DNA from: Seminavis robusta
Lineage: Eukaryota; Bacillariophyta; Bacillariophyceae; Naviculales; Naviculaceae
Length of the DNA: 64,000 nt
NCBI GenBank assembly: GCA_903772945.1
Contig: CAICTM010000044.1
Location: 1-64,000, forward strand
Direction of reading: 5' to 3'
Each line of letters begins with the position of its first letter. Within the stretch, counting starts at the first letter, position 1. The notes below the pieces were generated by a model. That model was not told the origin of the DNA. It did not search any database and saw only the letters and a list, made by a program, of their open reading frames with translations. A program made the translations under genes and the position numbers. Below, piece by piece: positions 35,178 through 45,100 of the stretch.

Positions 35178-36194
35178 ATGCGCATTTTTGTTACAGGAGG
35201 ATCTGGCTTTGTTGGTCGTCACACCATTCGGGCATTGGTCCAGGACGGCCACGAAGTGGTTGCCATGGCTCGATCGCAAGAGAGTGCTTCCAAAGTCGCC
35301 TCCTTTGGAGCGACGCCCGTTTCCTGTAGTTTGGGAGATGTGAGCGCATCCGACTTGAACCACGTGGAAGCCATTGTCCATTCAGCAGCTTTGGCCGAAG
35401 ATTGGGGTCCCTACGACGAGTACCATCAAGCCAATGTGGTGGGCACCCAGCAATTGTTGGACGTGGCCAAGAAGAGTGGCACGGTCCGACGGTTCATTCA
35501 TATCGGCACTGAAGCTGTACACTTTGACGATCACAGTCAGCAGGATCTTTGTGGAATTGATGAAACAACACCACTCCAACCCAACAGTCCCTTTCCCTAT
35601 TCGGCCACCAAGGCCCAAGCCGAGATGTTGGTGGCCGCAGCAAACGAGGACAAGCTATTTTGTACCGTCAGTTTACGTCCTCGCATGATTTGGGGCCCCG
35701 AAGATTCCACTCTGGCACCCACCGTGATGCGAGTGCTACGGGATGGGGGATACTGGTGGATTGACAATGGACAAGCCGAGAACAGTCCTTGTCATATTGA
35801 CAATTTGGTTCATGCTATCCGTCTTGTCCTGACACATACGGCAACCAACGAAATTGGTGGAGAGGCATTCTTTATTGCCGACAAGGAAGAACCAACCACG
35901 CAAAAGGAATTCATTATAGCCTATATTCGTGCTACTTACAATGCCACATTGCCGTCTAGAAGTGCCCCCTACTGGTTGGCCAGGCCGGTGGCATGGTTGT
36001 TGGTGTATCTGTGGAATCTCATTGGACAACCCAAACGATTCATGCCTCCCTTGACGCCCATGGCACTCTACATTATGGGAAGATCACTCACCTTGAATAC
36101 AACAAAAGCAGAGAAAGTGTTGGGGTGGAAGCCAGTCATTGATAGGGACCAAAAAATGAAAGAATTGGAGCAAGCTAAGTCCAAGACGGAGTAG
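35178..36194 (+). CDS. NAD(P)-dependent epimerase/3-beta-HSD-like dehydrogenase
   Basis: Extended short-chain dehydrogenase of 338 residues in one exon. The dinucleotide-binding start is MRIFVTGGSGFVGRH (TGGxGFVG, residues 6-13). Asp is part of SLGDVSASDL, the SDR adenine-pocket region. The catalytic Tyr-Lys pair is in YSATKAQAE (about residues 140-146), and RPRMIWGPED gives the usual substrate-loop Gly-Pro. A hydrophobic segment near residues 270-285 (WLARPVAWLLVYLWNLIG) suggests membrane association, as in sterol 3-beta-dehydrogenase/C4-decarboxylase relatives. The substrate cannot be told from the sequence: sterol and sugar nucleotide remain possible. Confidence 0.88.
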   Translation: MRIFVTGGSGFVGRHTIRALVQDGHEVVAMARSQESASKVASFGATPVSCSLGDVSASDLNHVEAIVHSAALAEDWGPYDEYHQANVVGTQQLLDVAKKSGTVRRFIHIGTEAVHFDDHSQQDLCGIDETTPLQPNSPFPYSATKAQAEMLVAAANEDKLFCTVSLRPRMIWGPEDSTLAPTVMRVLRDGGYWWIDNGQAENSPCHIDNLVHAIRLVLTHTATNEIGGEAFFIADKEEPTTQKEFIIAYIRATYNATLPSRSAPYWLARPVAWLLVYLWNLIGQPKRFMPPLTPMALYIMGRSLTLNTTKAEKVLGWKPVIDRDQKMKELEQAKSKTE

Positions 36195-36857
36195 TGGTCG
36201 GCTCTGGACCAGGACCTAATAACCACTCGACACAGCAATACAACCAAATAGATGAAGCTCTAATGGATTTATTAGTTTTGAGGGATGCTCGACATTTTTT
36301 GTCGCAATTATCCTTAGATTTCCAGGAAACTAGAACAAGCAATAGCACTGTATCATTGTATCATACGATCCGGAGCTTCTTGGCTCCTTTTGACGCCGTT
36401 CTGAGGCGTCCACGGTGGCAATGCAGTCATACTAGCCCAGATGATTACAGATCAGCCTGAGCAGATCAGAAGCAACACATATTGCAAGAAAGCGGCGGAT
36501 CAACCAAAGTCTCCTGTTTCCCACCCTTCCCATCAACTGAGGAAGAAAGTTATCATTGGCTACAAAGATATGGATACCCACCATACACGAACTCCAATCT
36601 GTTTACCCATGGCTGCGTAGCTGGTTGTAGAAGGTTGATAGGCAACCATCTGACCATGGCATCTGGCTGAAGGGTCATCCGTTAGCCCAAGTGGATGGAA
36701 GTCATCATCTGTGGAGCTATCTGTGGTCTGGTCTTGAGAGAGCAGTTCGCGTGGAAATTTTTGAGGTTGCGATGCGAACCTCCTGGAGAATTGAGAAGGC
36801 AACCGGGCTGAAAACCGAACTGGCTTTCGGTTATATAAGGGGTTTTTAGAGAGGGAA
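36195..36857. other. Intergenic region
   Basis: Between the epimerase and the LINE remnant. No supported gene; an 88-codon frame right after the epimerase stop has no motif. Confidence 0.45.
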
Positions 36858-37620
36858 TTAGCTACGGAAGCCAGCCGGGGCCAGGCTTAAGCAAAGAACA
36901 TCGAAATTCAGGACTAGGTTCGGAGGGATCAGGGGCAAGAAATTGAGGACCATTACGGGGGCAAAGGGTTTGGCTTTGCGGGATCCACGGAGACATAAAT
37001 GGGTAGCTTTCACAAGGGCAATTGAGATACGGGTCTGCATGAAGAACATCATTTGAGAGTAGGAAAATTGAGTTTTGGAGGCAGTAGCAGAAGCAAGGCG
37101 TTGTAAGAGAGTCTTGGCTTGAGGGGCAAGCATGCCATCCACTGAAACAACAAAAGGGTGGAAGGAAGCGCGATTGGACTCGACGCGTCTTTATATTTGG
37201 AAATTTGTCGCGTTCTTGTTGGGTAAAACTTTGACGGGATCTTTTTTGCGGTAAGAGGCACAGTCCAATCAGTGACACGTACGTCAATTATAGCTGTAGT
37301 ACCTCGTTTAAACAAGCCGCGAATAGAAAGATCACCACGTAAGAGCTCGGGGGCTGGAGGGGATTGAGAAGGGGGGAGGAAGGGGAGGTAAGGTAGAAAT
37401 TGGGTGACCGGCAGGGATAGTAGGGGGGGGAACAGAGGGAAGGGGTGGTCTGACTGGACGCTAGAGGAACCAAAGATCACATGCAATAGAACCAAGTTCA
37501 TTGCGGATTTCATTATGGCGACGGATGATTAAGCCGCCGCGTTTGCAATCCAGAGCATGTGGAACGCTGAAGGGACCAGTACAGCCATCACAAAGTGCTG
37601 GAAGAGCTGGGGGGGTAAGA
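36858..37620 (-). pseudogene. 3' remnant of a non-LTR retrotransposon (LINE) pol
   Basis: The minus strand from about 37620 shows the end of a reverse-transcriptase polyprotein, broken by frameshifts. HALDCKRGGLIIRRHNEIRNE is near 37560-37495 (shortened as ALDCKRGGLI...RHNEIRNE). DLSIRGLFKRGTTAIIDVRVTD is near 37350-37270, FHPFVVSVDGML near 37165-37125, and ISIALVKATHLCLRGSR near 37030-36970. These blocks, in this order, are typical of the C-terminal part of algal LINE-type ORF2 proteins. At least three frame changes are needed. The first half of the pol is missing. Confidence 0.65.
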
Positions 37621-37799
37621 CCGAACCGGAGAAAAAGAGCATCACGCCATTCTTGAGCAGAGAGGTGAGTGCGTTTGGCAATATTGGGCGCTTTCGGTTG
37701 CTTGGTTGGTTCTCACTTCACCCAGGCGAGCAACAACCCAGACGCCGCAGCGTGAAGATACGGTCACAATTATCAACCAAGAAACAAGCAAAAGCAACC

Positions 37800-39537
37800 A
37801 TGAAGATAATCTTTCAGGCGAAACTACTGATAGTCGGCAGCCTCATCGCATATGCGAAAGCAGGAGGAGTTGCCGACTCGAGCTGCAATGTTGGAAAGCA
37901 GGCGTCTTTGGATGCAGAAATCGGCACAACGACGGCCAATGACGACGACTACGGCGAGCCGACAAACGCCACAAGCAGTGCTCGAGTTCTCTATCAAGCC
38001 CCAACACCTGCTCGTAAGCTGGATTCCGTGGGAGGCGAGATGGGCGTGGCTCAAACCATTGATGTCAACCGAGAACAAGAAATCTATGAAAAAATTGCGG
38101 AAGCGCGATACTACATGGTCAATGAAGTCAATATCGAGCCCGAGTATGACGCTGTTAGAGATATCTGCAAGAACAAACACGAGTCTTGCGCCTTCTGGGC
38201 CATGCTTGGGGAGTGTGAAAAGAAGTGAGTACCCTGCTTCGGTTTTCTTTTCTCCTCTCAGGACTTGACATCGTCACAGCGACCGGCAATCATGGTGGCT
38301 CCTATCTTACACTGTTTTCTGCTTCTCCATTATGTATTTACTACTTTACCCAAGTCCAAATTATATGAAGCTCAATTGTGCGCCAATTTGCCAAACCTGT
38401 GACTTTCTGTCTATTGAAACACGTTGTCCATTGGATCCCAATGCTGTTGATGCGTTGTATCCAGGAGACATTACAAAGATGTTCAACCGCATCTTGACAG
38501 ATCCATCTATTCAACAGTACCAGCCAACGATTGTATCTCGTCCGGAATATGCAGAAGGAGACACCGCGGAAACAGCCAACTATATTCTTGGGCCCTGGAT
38601 GGTAGTGTTCGAGAATGCCTTGACTGATGAAGAAGCCGATCGAATGATTGAGCTTGGTGGCAACGAGGGGTATCAAAGAAGTGCCGATGTCGGTCGAAAA
38701 CTGGAAGATGGCACAGTAAGTTCCTTGCTTTCTGAAAGAATCGTTGCAACCAATGGATAACTCACCTTTGTCCAACCCCCATGCACTCTGTCTTCCCTAC
38801 CAGTATGACAAGAAGGTATGTAACTTGAGACTGTCTTAGAGTTTGCGCCATGTTTAGCACATCCCTGACAGAGATTCGTCACGACCCTCTTCTCAGATTT
38901 ACGCTGGCCGCACAAGCACAAATGCGTGGTGCCAGAATGACTGCTATGAAGATCCCATTGCAAAGCGCTTGATGCAGCGTGTGGAGGTGAGTATCGCAGC
39001 TTGCTGTCGTCCTTGCCAATGATTGCCTGCCGGAGATCAAAGCTCACGCGAACTCCTTCTTCTGCTTACCAGGACATCACGGGCGTTCCTGAACCAAATA
39101 GCGAGTGGCTACAGCTCTTGCGCTACGAACAGAACCAGCACTACAATCGCCACCACGATCTGATCGGTAAGTCATATATCAGATGTGTTTGCACCTGACA
39201 TCTTTTGTCCCATTGCTCACCGACTATATTCCGTGGAACGTCATCTTCAGAGTATCAAAAGGAAAGACAATGCGGAGTCCGCATTTTCACACTCTACTTC
39301 TACCTGAACGATGTCGAGGAAGGAGGAGGTACGGAGTTCCCAGCGCTAAACCTCACGGTGACGCCAAAGCGTGGACGCGCTGCTCTGTGGCCTTCCGTGT
39401 ACGATCACGACCCCAACCTGAAAGATCCCAGAACCGAGCACGCTGCATTGCCCGTCACCAAGGGAGTCAAGTATGGCGCCAACGCATGGCTTCACCAACG
39501 AGACTTCAAGAACCCTCATAGGGAGGGCTGCAACTAA
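37800..39537 (+). CDS. Prolyl 4-hydroxylase with ShK domain
   Basis: Secretory-pathway 2-oxoglutarate/Fe(II) dioxygenase that hydroxylates proline in secreted proteins. Six exons (37800-38224, 38355-38715, 38804-38815, 38897-38986, 39073-39166, 39251-39537) give 422 residues. The third exon is only 12 nt (Tyr-Asp-Lys-Lys). A signal peptide starts at MKIIFQAKLLIVGSLIAYA. A six-Cys ShK-like domain (about residues 121-157, CKNKHESCAFWAMLGEC) is split by the first intron. The catalytic domain has GRTSTNAWC, the iron triad His323-x-Asp325 and His391, and Lys401 for 2-oxoglutarate. All splice sites are GT-AG and phases agree. The ATG at 37800 is the first that gives a signal peptide. Confidence 0.92.
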
Positions 39538-39788
39538 AGAGATCCACTCCGTCACATGGATAGTTTGAGGGCGATACGAACGCAGGCTGGCTGCAGAGAT
39601 CGACAACCACTTATAACATTGATATATTAGTTTTGAAATGCATTTCACATCAATACGGCAGTTAGGAAATGCATTCTCGTATTCACAGCTGAGAGCGAAT
39701 GCGGAGCTCCCAACCGAATCTGCATGCATGTTCGTGTGTAACTTGGCTACCGTAGCCAGTGCTAGCTATTGCTGAATCGACAGCTGCT

Positions 39789-40097
39789 ATGACAAGGCTA
39801 CTGGTACTACTAGCACAGAGCTTGGAAAGAATCAGCAAATCTACAAAGGTCTGTATGGTCGCATCAAACAATCAAGATTTCTTGGCACCACCAATAATAC
39901 ATCTGACAGTATGGCTGGGATGGTACCAAGCCGTTGTTGGCAGATTGCAACAAATGCACACAGAGGGAGGAAACTTATCTGCGTCTTTGACGGATTCTCA
40001 ATCTGATACACTAGTGCTACTACACCAAATTGCCAACGACGACAACATTGACGAAAAGGATGTTGGCTTTACTCTATGCCCCGCATTGCCGCAATGA
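39789..40097 (+). CDS. Small hypothetical protein, tandem copy A
   Basis: 102 codons from the first ATG. I do not recognise it. It is Leu/Ser-rich at the start (MTRLLVLLAQSLERISKSTK) and contains DFLAPP and VWLGWYQAVVG. It resembles the ORF at 40518-40742 in layout, and both are preceded by nearly the same sequence (TGTTCGTGTRTAACTTG, then CGTAGCCA). It may be a real small gene or the remnant of a duplicated repeat. Confidence 0.35.
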   Translation: MTRLLVLLAQSLERISKSTKVCMVASNNQDFLAPPIIHLTVWLGWYQAVVGRLQQMHTEGGNLSASLTDSQSDTLVLLHQIANDDNIDEKDVGFTLCPALPQ

Positions 40098-40256
40098 TGT
40101 CTGACCTGCAGCAAGGCGCAGGAGTCTAAAAGCAAATACGGATTTTTGGTATTGCCAATAAATGTTAGTAAAATGTAAAATCAATTAGTATTTGATTTAT
40201 TATTACAAAATAATCTATTTCTTATTCTCGGAAACTATTATTAACGCCAATCGGTT

Positions 40257-40311
40257 ACGTAGGGCACATATGCCCTACGTGTACCCACGTAGGGCACATA
40301 TGCCCTACACA
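40257..40311. repeat. Two tandem hairpins
   Basis: GTAGGGCACATATGCCCTAC occurs twice, 14 bp apart (about 40257-40276 and 40291-40310). Each has an 8-bp stem GTAGGGCA/TGCCCTAC and a CATA loop. The surroundings (40130-40250, 40370-40410) are very AT-rich. Confidence 0.8.
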
Positions 40312-40517
40312 GAGCTTGTTAAACCATAACTACCTCTAGTCTACTACTACAGCATTTGTCAATCTAATTCTTTTAATTCTTTTAAAAAAAGTCAATAAGA
40401 TTAACGGAAATTAGTGTTCAGATGTATGTGTTCGTGTATAACTTGCTATCGTAGCCACTACCGTTGCTGAATTTTCTTCCCACCAAGCCAACGTTGTTTC
40501 ATAGTCAGCCAGTCATT

Positions 40518-40742
40518 ATGAGCCGAGGCCAGGCGTCCAGATTACGTACCATGATGGAGTCTCGTCTAATGCACCTATTAACTCGGTTGTCCAAAGCGAT
40601 TTCTTTGGTAAACTTGTGCATCTCATCGCGCCAAGTGTCTCAGAAGCAATTTGCTACATTGCCGCCATCTGCCATATGGTTTCATGCATGGGGGACACCA
40701 GTTCTTGGCTTGGTCTACGCCACTAAACTCGATCCAGTCTAA
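40518..40742 (+). CDS. Small hypothetical protein, tandem copy B
   Basis: 74 codons from the first ATG (MSRGQASRLRTMMESRLMHL). Unrecognised. The middle and end (LLTRLSKAIS ... FATLPP ... IWFHAW) line up loosely with copy A, and the leader sequence shared with copy A supports a local duplication. Coding status is uncertain. Confidence 0.3.
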   Translation: MSRGQASRLRTMMESRLMHLLTRLSKAISLVNLCISSRQVSQKQFATLPPSAIWFHAWGTPVLGLVYATKLDPV

Positions 40743-40904
40743 AAACTGATGACTGCATAAGGTCCCAACGGTTCTTCCTACTAGAGCGGCAGAAAACACC
40801 AGCCGCCATGCTGTGTGGTGGTACTATTGTACTGTGCTGCAAGTTACGGCTGGCTGGCCCAACGAAATTACCATGTTCAAACAGTGTCACATTACGGTGT
40901 ACTG

Positions 40905-41100
40905 GCCAATGCCTGGCCAATCTATTAAGTACAAATGCCAATAATGGATAGATTAAGAACACTCTATACCGGTAGTCAATAACTGGCGAATAGGTATTCT
41001 TTATTAAACGTTTAGGCCAATCACTGGCCAATCAGTGGCCAATCAGCGGCCAAGTTATGGCCAATCAAAATGTTATGTGACCAATCATACGGTAGCCAAT
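40905..41100 (+). promoter_or_regulatory. Cluster of nine CCAAT boxes
   Basis: CCAAT occurs nine times in about 196 bp, seven of them as GCCAAT and most as GGCCAATC. In eukaryotes CCAAT is the NF-Y site. No confident gene starts right beside it; the nearest downstream start is 42134. It could be a regulatory block or a degenerate tandem repeat. Confidence 0.5.
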
Positions 41101-41637
41101 CGGTTCTGCAGGCTTAGAAAAATGACATCATTAAAATGTCGCAACTTGCTGGTTGGCTGGTAGCGGTGCATAGTCTCTTCCAAGCTTCCAAGTTCTGTGC
41201 AGTCTGCTCAAAATTCCAAGTTCCAAAATGACTGCATGTGGTCGTGGCCAAAAGCCTCTTCAAGTTCTTTGAAAACCGAAAAAGTCTGCTCAAATCCAAA
41301 GCATACCGTAAGGTCGTGGCCACCCTACGGTAGGATAATGCTCAACAGCCTCTTCCAAGTTCCTTGATACATGTACACTGTACTAGCTAGCTAGTAGTGT
41401 ACAGACGCCCGTACCGTATTGTTTCCCCAGAAGTTATTACTTCTAAATCAAGCGCTGACGTTGCCAGGAAGGAACTTCTTTTGTTTTTAGAATTGTGTTT
41501 CAAAGAACCTTGTAGCTGTGGAGAATGACTCCGAGACTCCGAGTGCTCTCCGAGTACGAGCACATGTACCTGTACTGTACTAGTAATCTTGGGGATCTTT
41601 TCCATGCGACTGTAGATTCTTGGCTTCATCATATCGG

Positions 41638-41800
41638 GATGCCATAATGGTCGTGAGTACTGAGTACTGGTGGGAATCATCACGGGGATAGTGTACATGT
41701 ATCTCCCTTGACGCTTCGTCAAATTGGGATGCAATAATGGTCGTGAGTACTGGTGGGAATCATCACAGGGATCCTGTATCTCCCATGACCCTTTAGAATG
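41638..41800. repeat. Direct duplication of about 75-90 bp
   Basis: ATAATGGTCGTGAGTACT and TACTGGTGGGAATCATCAC recur at 41645-41690 and 41732-41770 with the same following sequence. It lies in the upstream region of the 15-exon gene. The open frame on the opposite strand (41387-42061) runs through both copies and is not supported. 41110-41340 also has repeated TTCCAAGTTC and GGTCGTGGCCA words. Confidence 0.7.
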
Positions 41801-42133
41801 GTCAGATTTAAGCGCCATGCACAGTTGAGTAACGCTCTGGGGGCCTGGCAATTGAAATTCGCCGGTCATTGCTCCGGAGATGTTGTGTTGGGCGTTGGGC
41901 CCGTCTGGACATTTATTTCTCTCTTCATTTCCGCTTTTGCTTGGCTGCACAGGGAGTAGAAACCCACGAGTTGTAGTACTGCCTTTGACAACGTTCACAA
42001 AACTTGTGGGTGTTGGCTCGTCGTTAGATCTGACCGACAAACTCACAAAACCATTTCCCAACAGCGGAAAAGAACCACAACAACTAGTCTATTGAAAACC
42101 CTCGTACGGATTTTACTTTCCCTTCTCGTCGCC

Positions 42134-45100
42134 ATGAAGATCTGCCAAAGCTCGTCTGGCTGCGGTGATGACCGAGCCTTCCGTAGGCTCTTTGCGGGAG
42201 CAGGATTCATGTGTCTATTGCTGTTTGCTGTCCTCTCTGATGCTGCCGTCGTTGCCGTTGATGCTGAGGTTCTGGATGACGAAGGTGTCGACGCCATGGT
42301 TGTCCCCGAAGCTTCCAACAAGGATCACGTTCCCTCGTTTATTGTTTCCAAGCAAGACCATGTATTTGCTGAAGGCAGCGACGATATCTTGGAGACGCAT
42401 CTGAACGATATGGCTGTCATCACGACCGACCAACTCATGACTAAGATGGATTCTCTCACTCCCAAAGAAAAGTTGGACATCATGGATTCCCTCAAGGGAT
42501 CCATGATCACTATGGATGCTCAGTTTGATAGGATTGACTGGACGAAGGATCCTGCCAGACTGGAAGGTCTCAGGAATATTACCTTGATTGGAAGGAACTA
42601 TACACACAAGGCGGTCAAAGTTGTTGAAGATGCTATTGCTGCCATGTGGTCCATTTTTTCCACTGACGAGGACAAAGATGATGAGAGTAGTCCAGGCTTT
42701 CGTGGAGAGCTCGCTCGTCGTCAACGTCGCTTGGAAGAAGATCAGGACAAGAATGATTACAAGAAGGACAACAAGGACCGTCGCGATTCCTACCATCGCC
42801 ACGAGGACCGCAAACAACGAAACAAGTTCAAGAAACGTTTCAGCGAACATTTCCATCATGGAGGAGAAGGTTTTCACCGTTTTGCTAACTCTCATCATGC
42901 AAGAAAGTTGGATGAATTCTCTGAAGCCATTTACAATGGAGATATCCATGCGGCGTTCTCTCACTTTGCTACAAGCCACTCGGAAATTCAAATGTCCTCA
43001 GTCCCAGACAAAGCCAGGAGGTTGGCTGAGAATCGTGCTCGTAGGCTTGACAAGTGGGAGCAGTGCAACCTACTTGCAGATTGTGCCATTGCTATGAGTG
43101 TGTATGACATGTTTGTCTACTTTTACAGTGATGACATTGACGGAGCAACCGGACAGGTGGATGACAACATCATTAAGTTTATTGAGGCTGACATTGAACA
43201 CAAAGCATCCAAAATCAAAGCAGAAGCCAACAATGTGAAAGCCAACTCTGCATCCAATCCCACTTGTGACACTCTCCTGAGAGAATTCCATCGTACCATT
43301 GAGTGGGGAGATGTTCCCGAATGGGAAGGTGCCAGGTAATAAGCTGCCAAGTGTTCCTTTCCTTCCTCTGTGCCATCGAGCTCTCACGACCAACATCACT
43401 CATATTCATTTTCATTTTCCAATTCTTTGCTTTAGTGTCAACCAGGTAAGCACTGATAAATTGCATGAGCCAATCGACTGATTCATTCTACTGTACTCCT
43501 CACTCCTGTTCCATTCAAATCTTACACAGGTCTGTCTGGCTGAAGGTTCTCAAACATTTGTGAAATATGGAGAGATTGCCAAAGCATTGATCAATTACAA
43601 ATTTGATAATGGATACAGCTCAACTGCAGAAACTGAATGGATCAACAAGGTGGACAAATCGCTCAACTTGGTTGCTGAGAAGATTGCCGTGGAACCATTG
43701 CGTTGTGCAGAAGAGCTCTTCTACAAGCGCCCCAATGCAACTGCTGATGCACAAGAATTCCCCTTTGGAGGTTGTGGTGGAGTAGACACTGCCACATGCC
43801 CAATCCAAAATTATCAATTCCCAATTGAAATGGATTATTTTTCAACAACAGTTGAAAAGTATGAGGCAACTCGGGACATTGTCAAGTGTCCAACTGATAC
43901 TGCCATTGCCCAGGATAAATGTGCAGCAGCTGGATTATCCCTTGGTGCTTCCTTACACAATGGAGCACTTATCACTGGTACCTGGTCACACGCACCCTGT
44001 GGCTGCTTCATTGGCACGAACGGGTTTGTCCATTGGTCTACCAGAACTACTGGATGTCAAAATCTTGACAATGGTATATACTACATCTTCCCAGTTGTCT
44101 GTAAAGAGGATGATAAGACACGCGATGACTATGAGCTTGTCCCATTCCAGCCACAATGTGATAGTGGATATGGCATCTCAAGTAAAGATGAATGTGCAAA
44201 GGCTGCTGTAAAAGCTGGTGGTACCTTATTCAGCTATGCTGTCCATGAGTACAATGGGGATGGGGTGCCTTGTGGGTGCTTTTTGGAAGGTGGTCCCGTT
44301 GATGCTGGAAAGATCATTTTTTCAAGCAAGACCACAGGCTGTGCAAATGAACACAGACGTTTCTATAACGTGTGTAAACGCAAGAAAGATCGCACCACAG
44401 CTGTTGCCATGCCTTATCGGGTTGACTGTGACCCAGGTTACCAGTACACCAAGAATGAGTGTCATGCTGCAGCACTAGAAGCCGGTGGTGTGGGGTCTCT
44501 TCATGAAGGACAATGGCCCGAAACACCTTGTGGCTGTTTCCTTACAAGGGAGAGTGGAAAAATCCATTTTAGCACCCGGACTACCAATTGCCAAAACTGG
44601 CACTCTCCTGATTCCTGGGTGTATAACCCCGTGTGCAAGCCACGTGGAAATCGCAACGAATACAAATTGGACCATGTAAAAACAAAATGTGATGCTGGAG
44701 AAGAGATTCCCACAAAATCTCTTTGTGCCATTGCAGGCCAAGCTCTGTATGGAAGGCTGGATAGTGGTGTAGTGACATCGGGTGATTATCCACATGCGTG
44801 AGTGCTATTGGTTGGCTTCAATTCAAACCTGGTTGGGACAGCTCAAGCTAACTCTGTTCTTTTTCTGTCTGCTTCAGTCCTTGTGGCTGCTTTCTCGACA
44901 ATGCTGATCATGTCCATTGGAATACCAGAACCTCAAGTTGTGGCAACAATGGTCTTGCGTAAGAAGCAACTGTATGTTCAGGCAGCATTGATGACATCAT
45001 CCACTCATGCAATTTCTTCCGATAACTTGTCCTCAGATTTATGCCAGTTTGCTACAAGTTCAGTGAAGGCACTAGTGATGGACGGGATATCTACGGAAAA

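Noticed and set aside
41387-42061. 224-codon open frame on the minus strand
   Set aside because: It runs through a DNA duplication, has no domain, and covers the upstream region of the 15-exon gene on the other strand.
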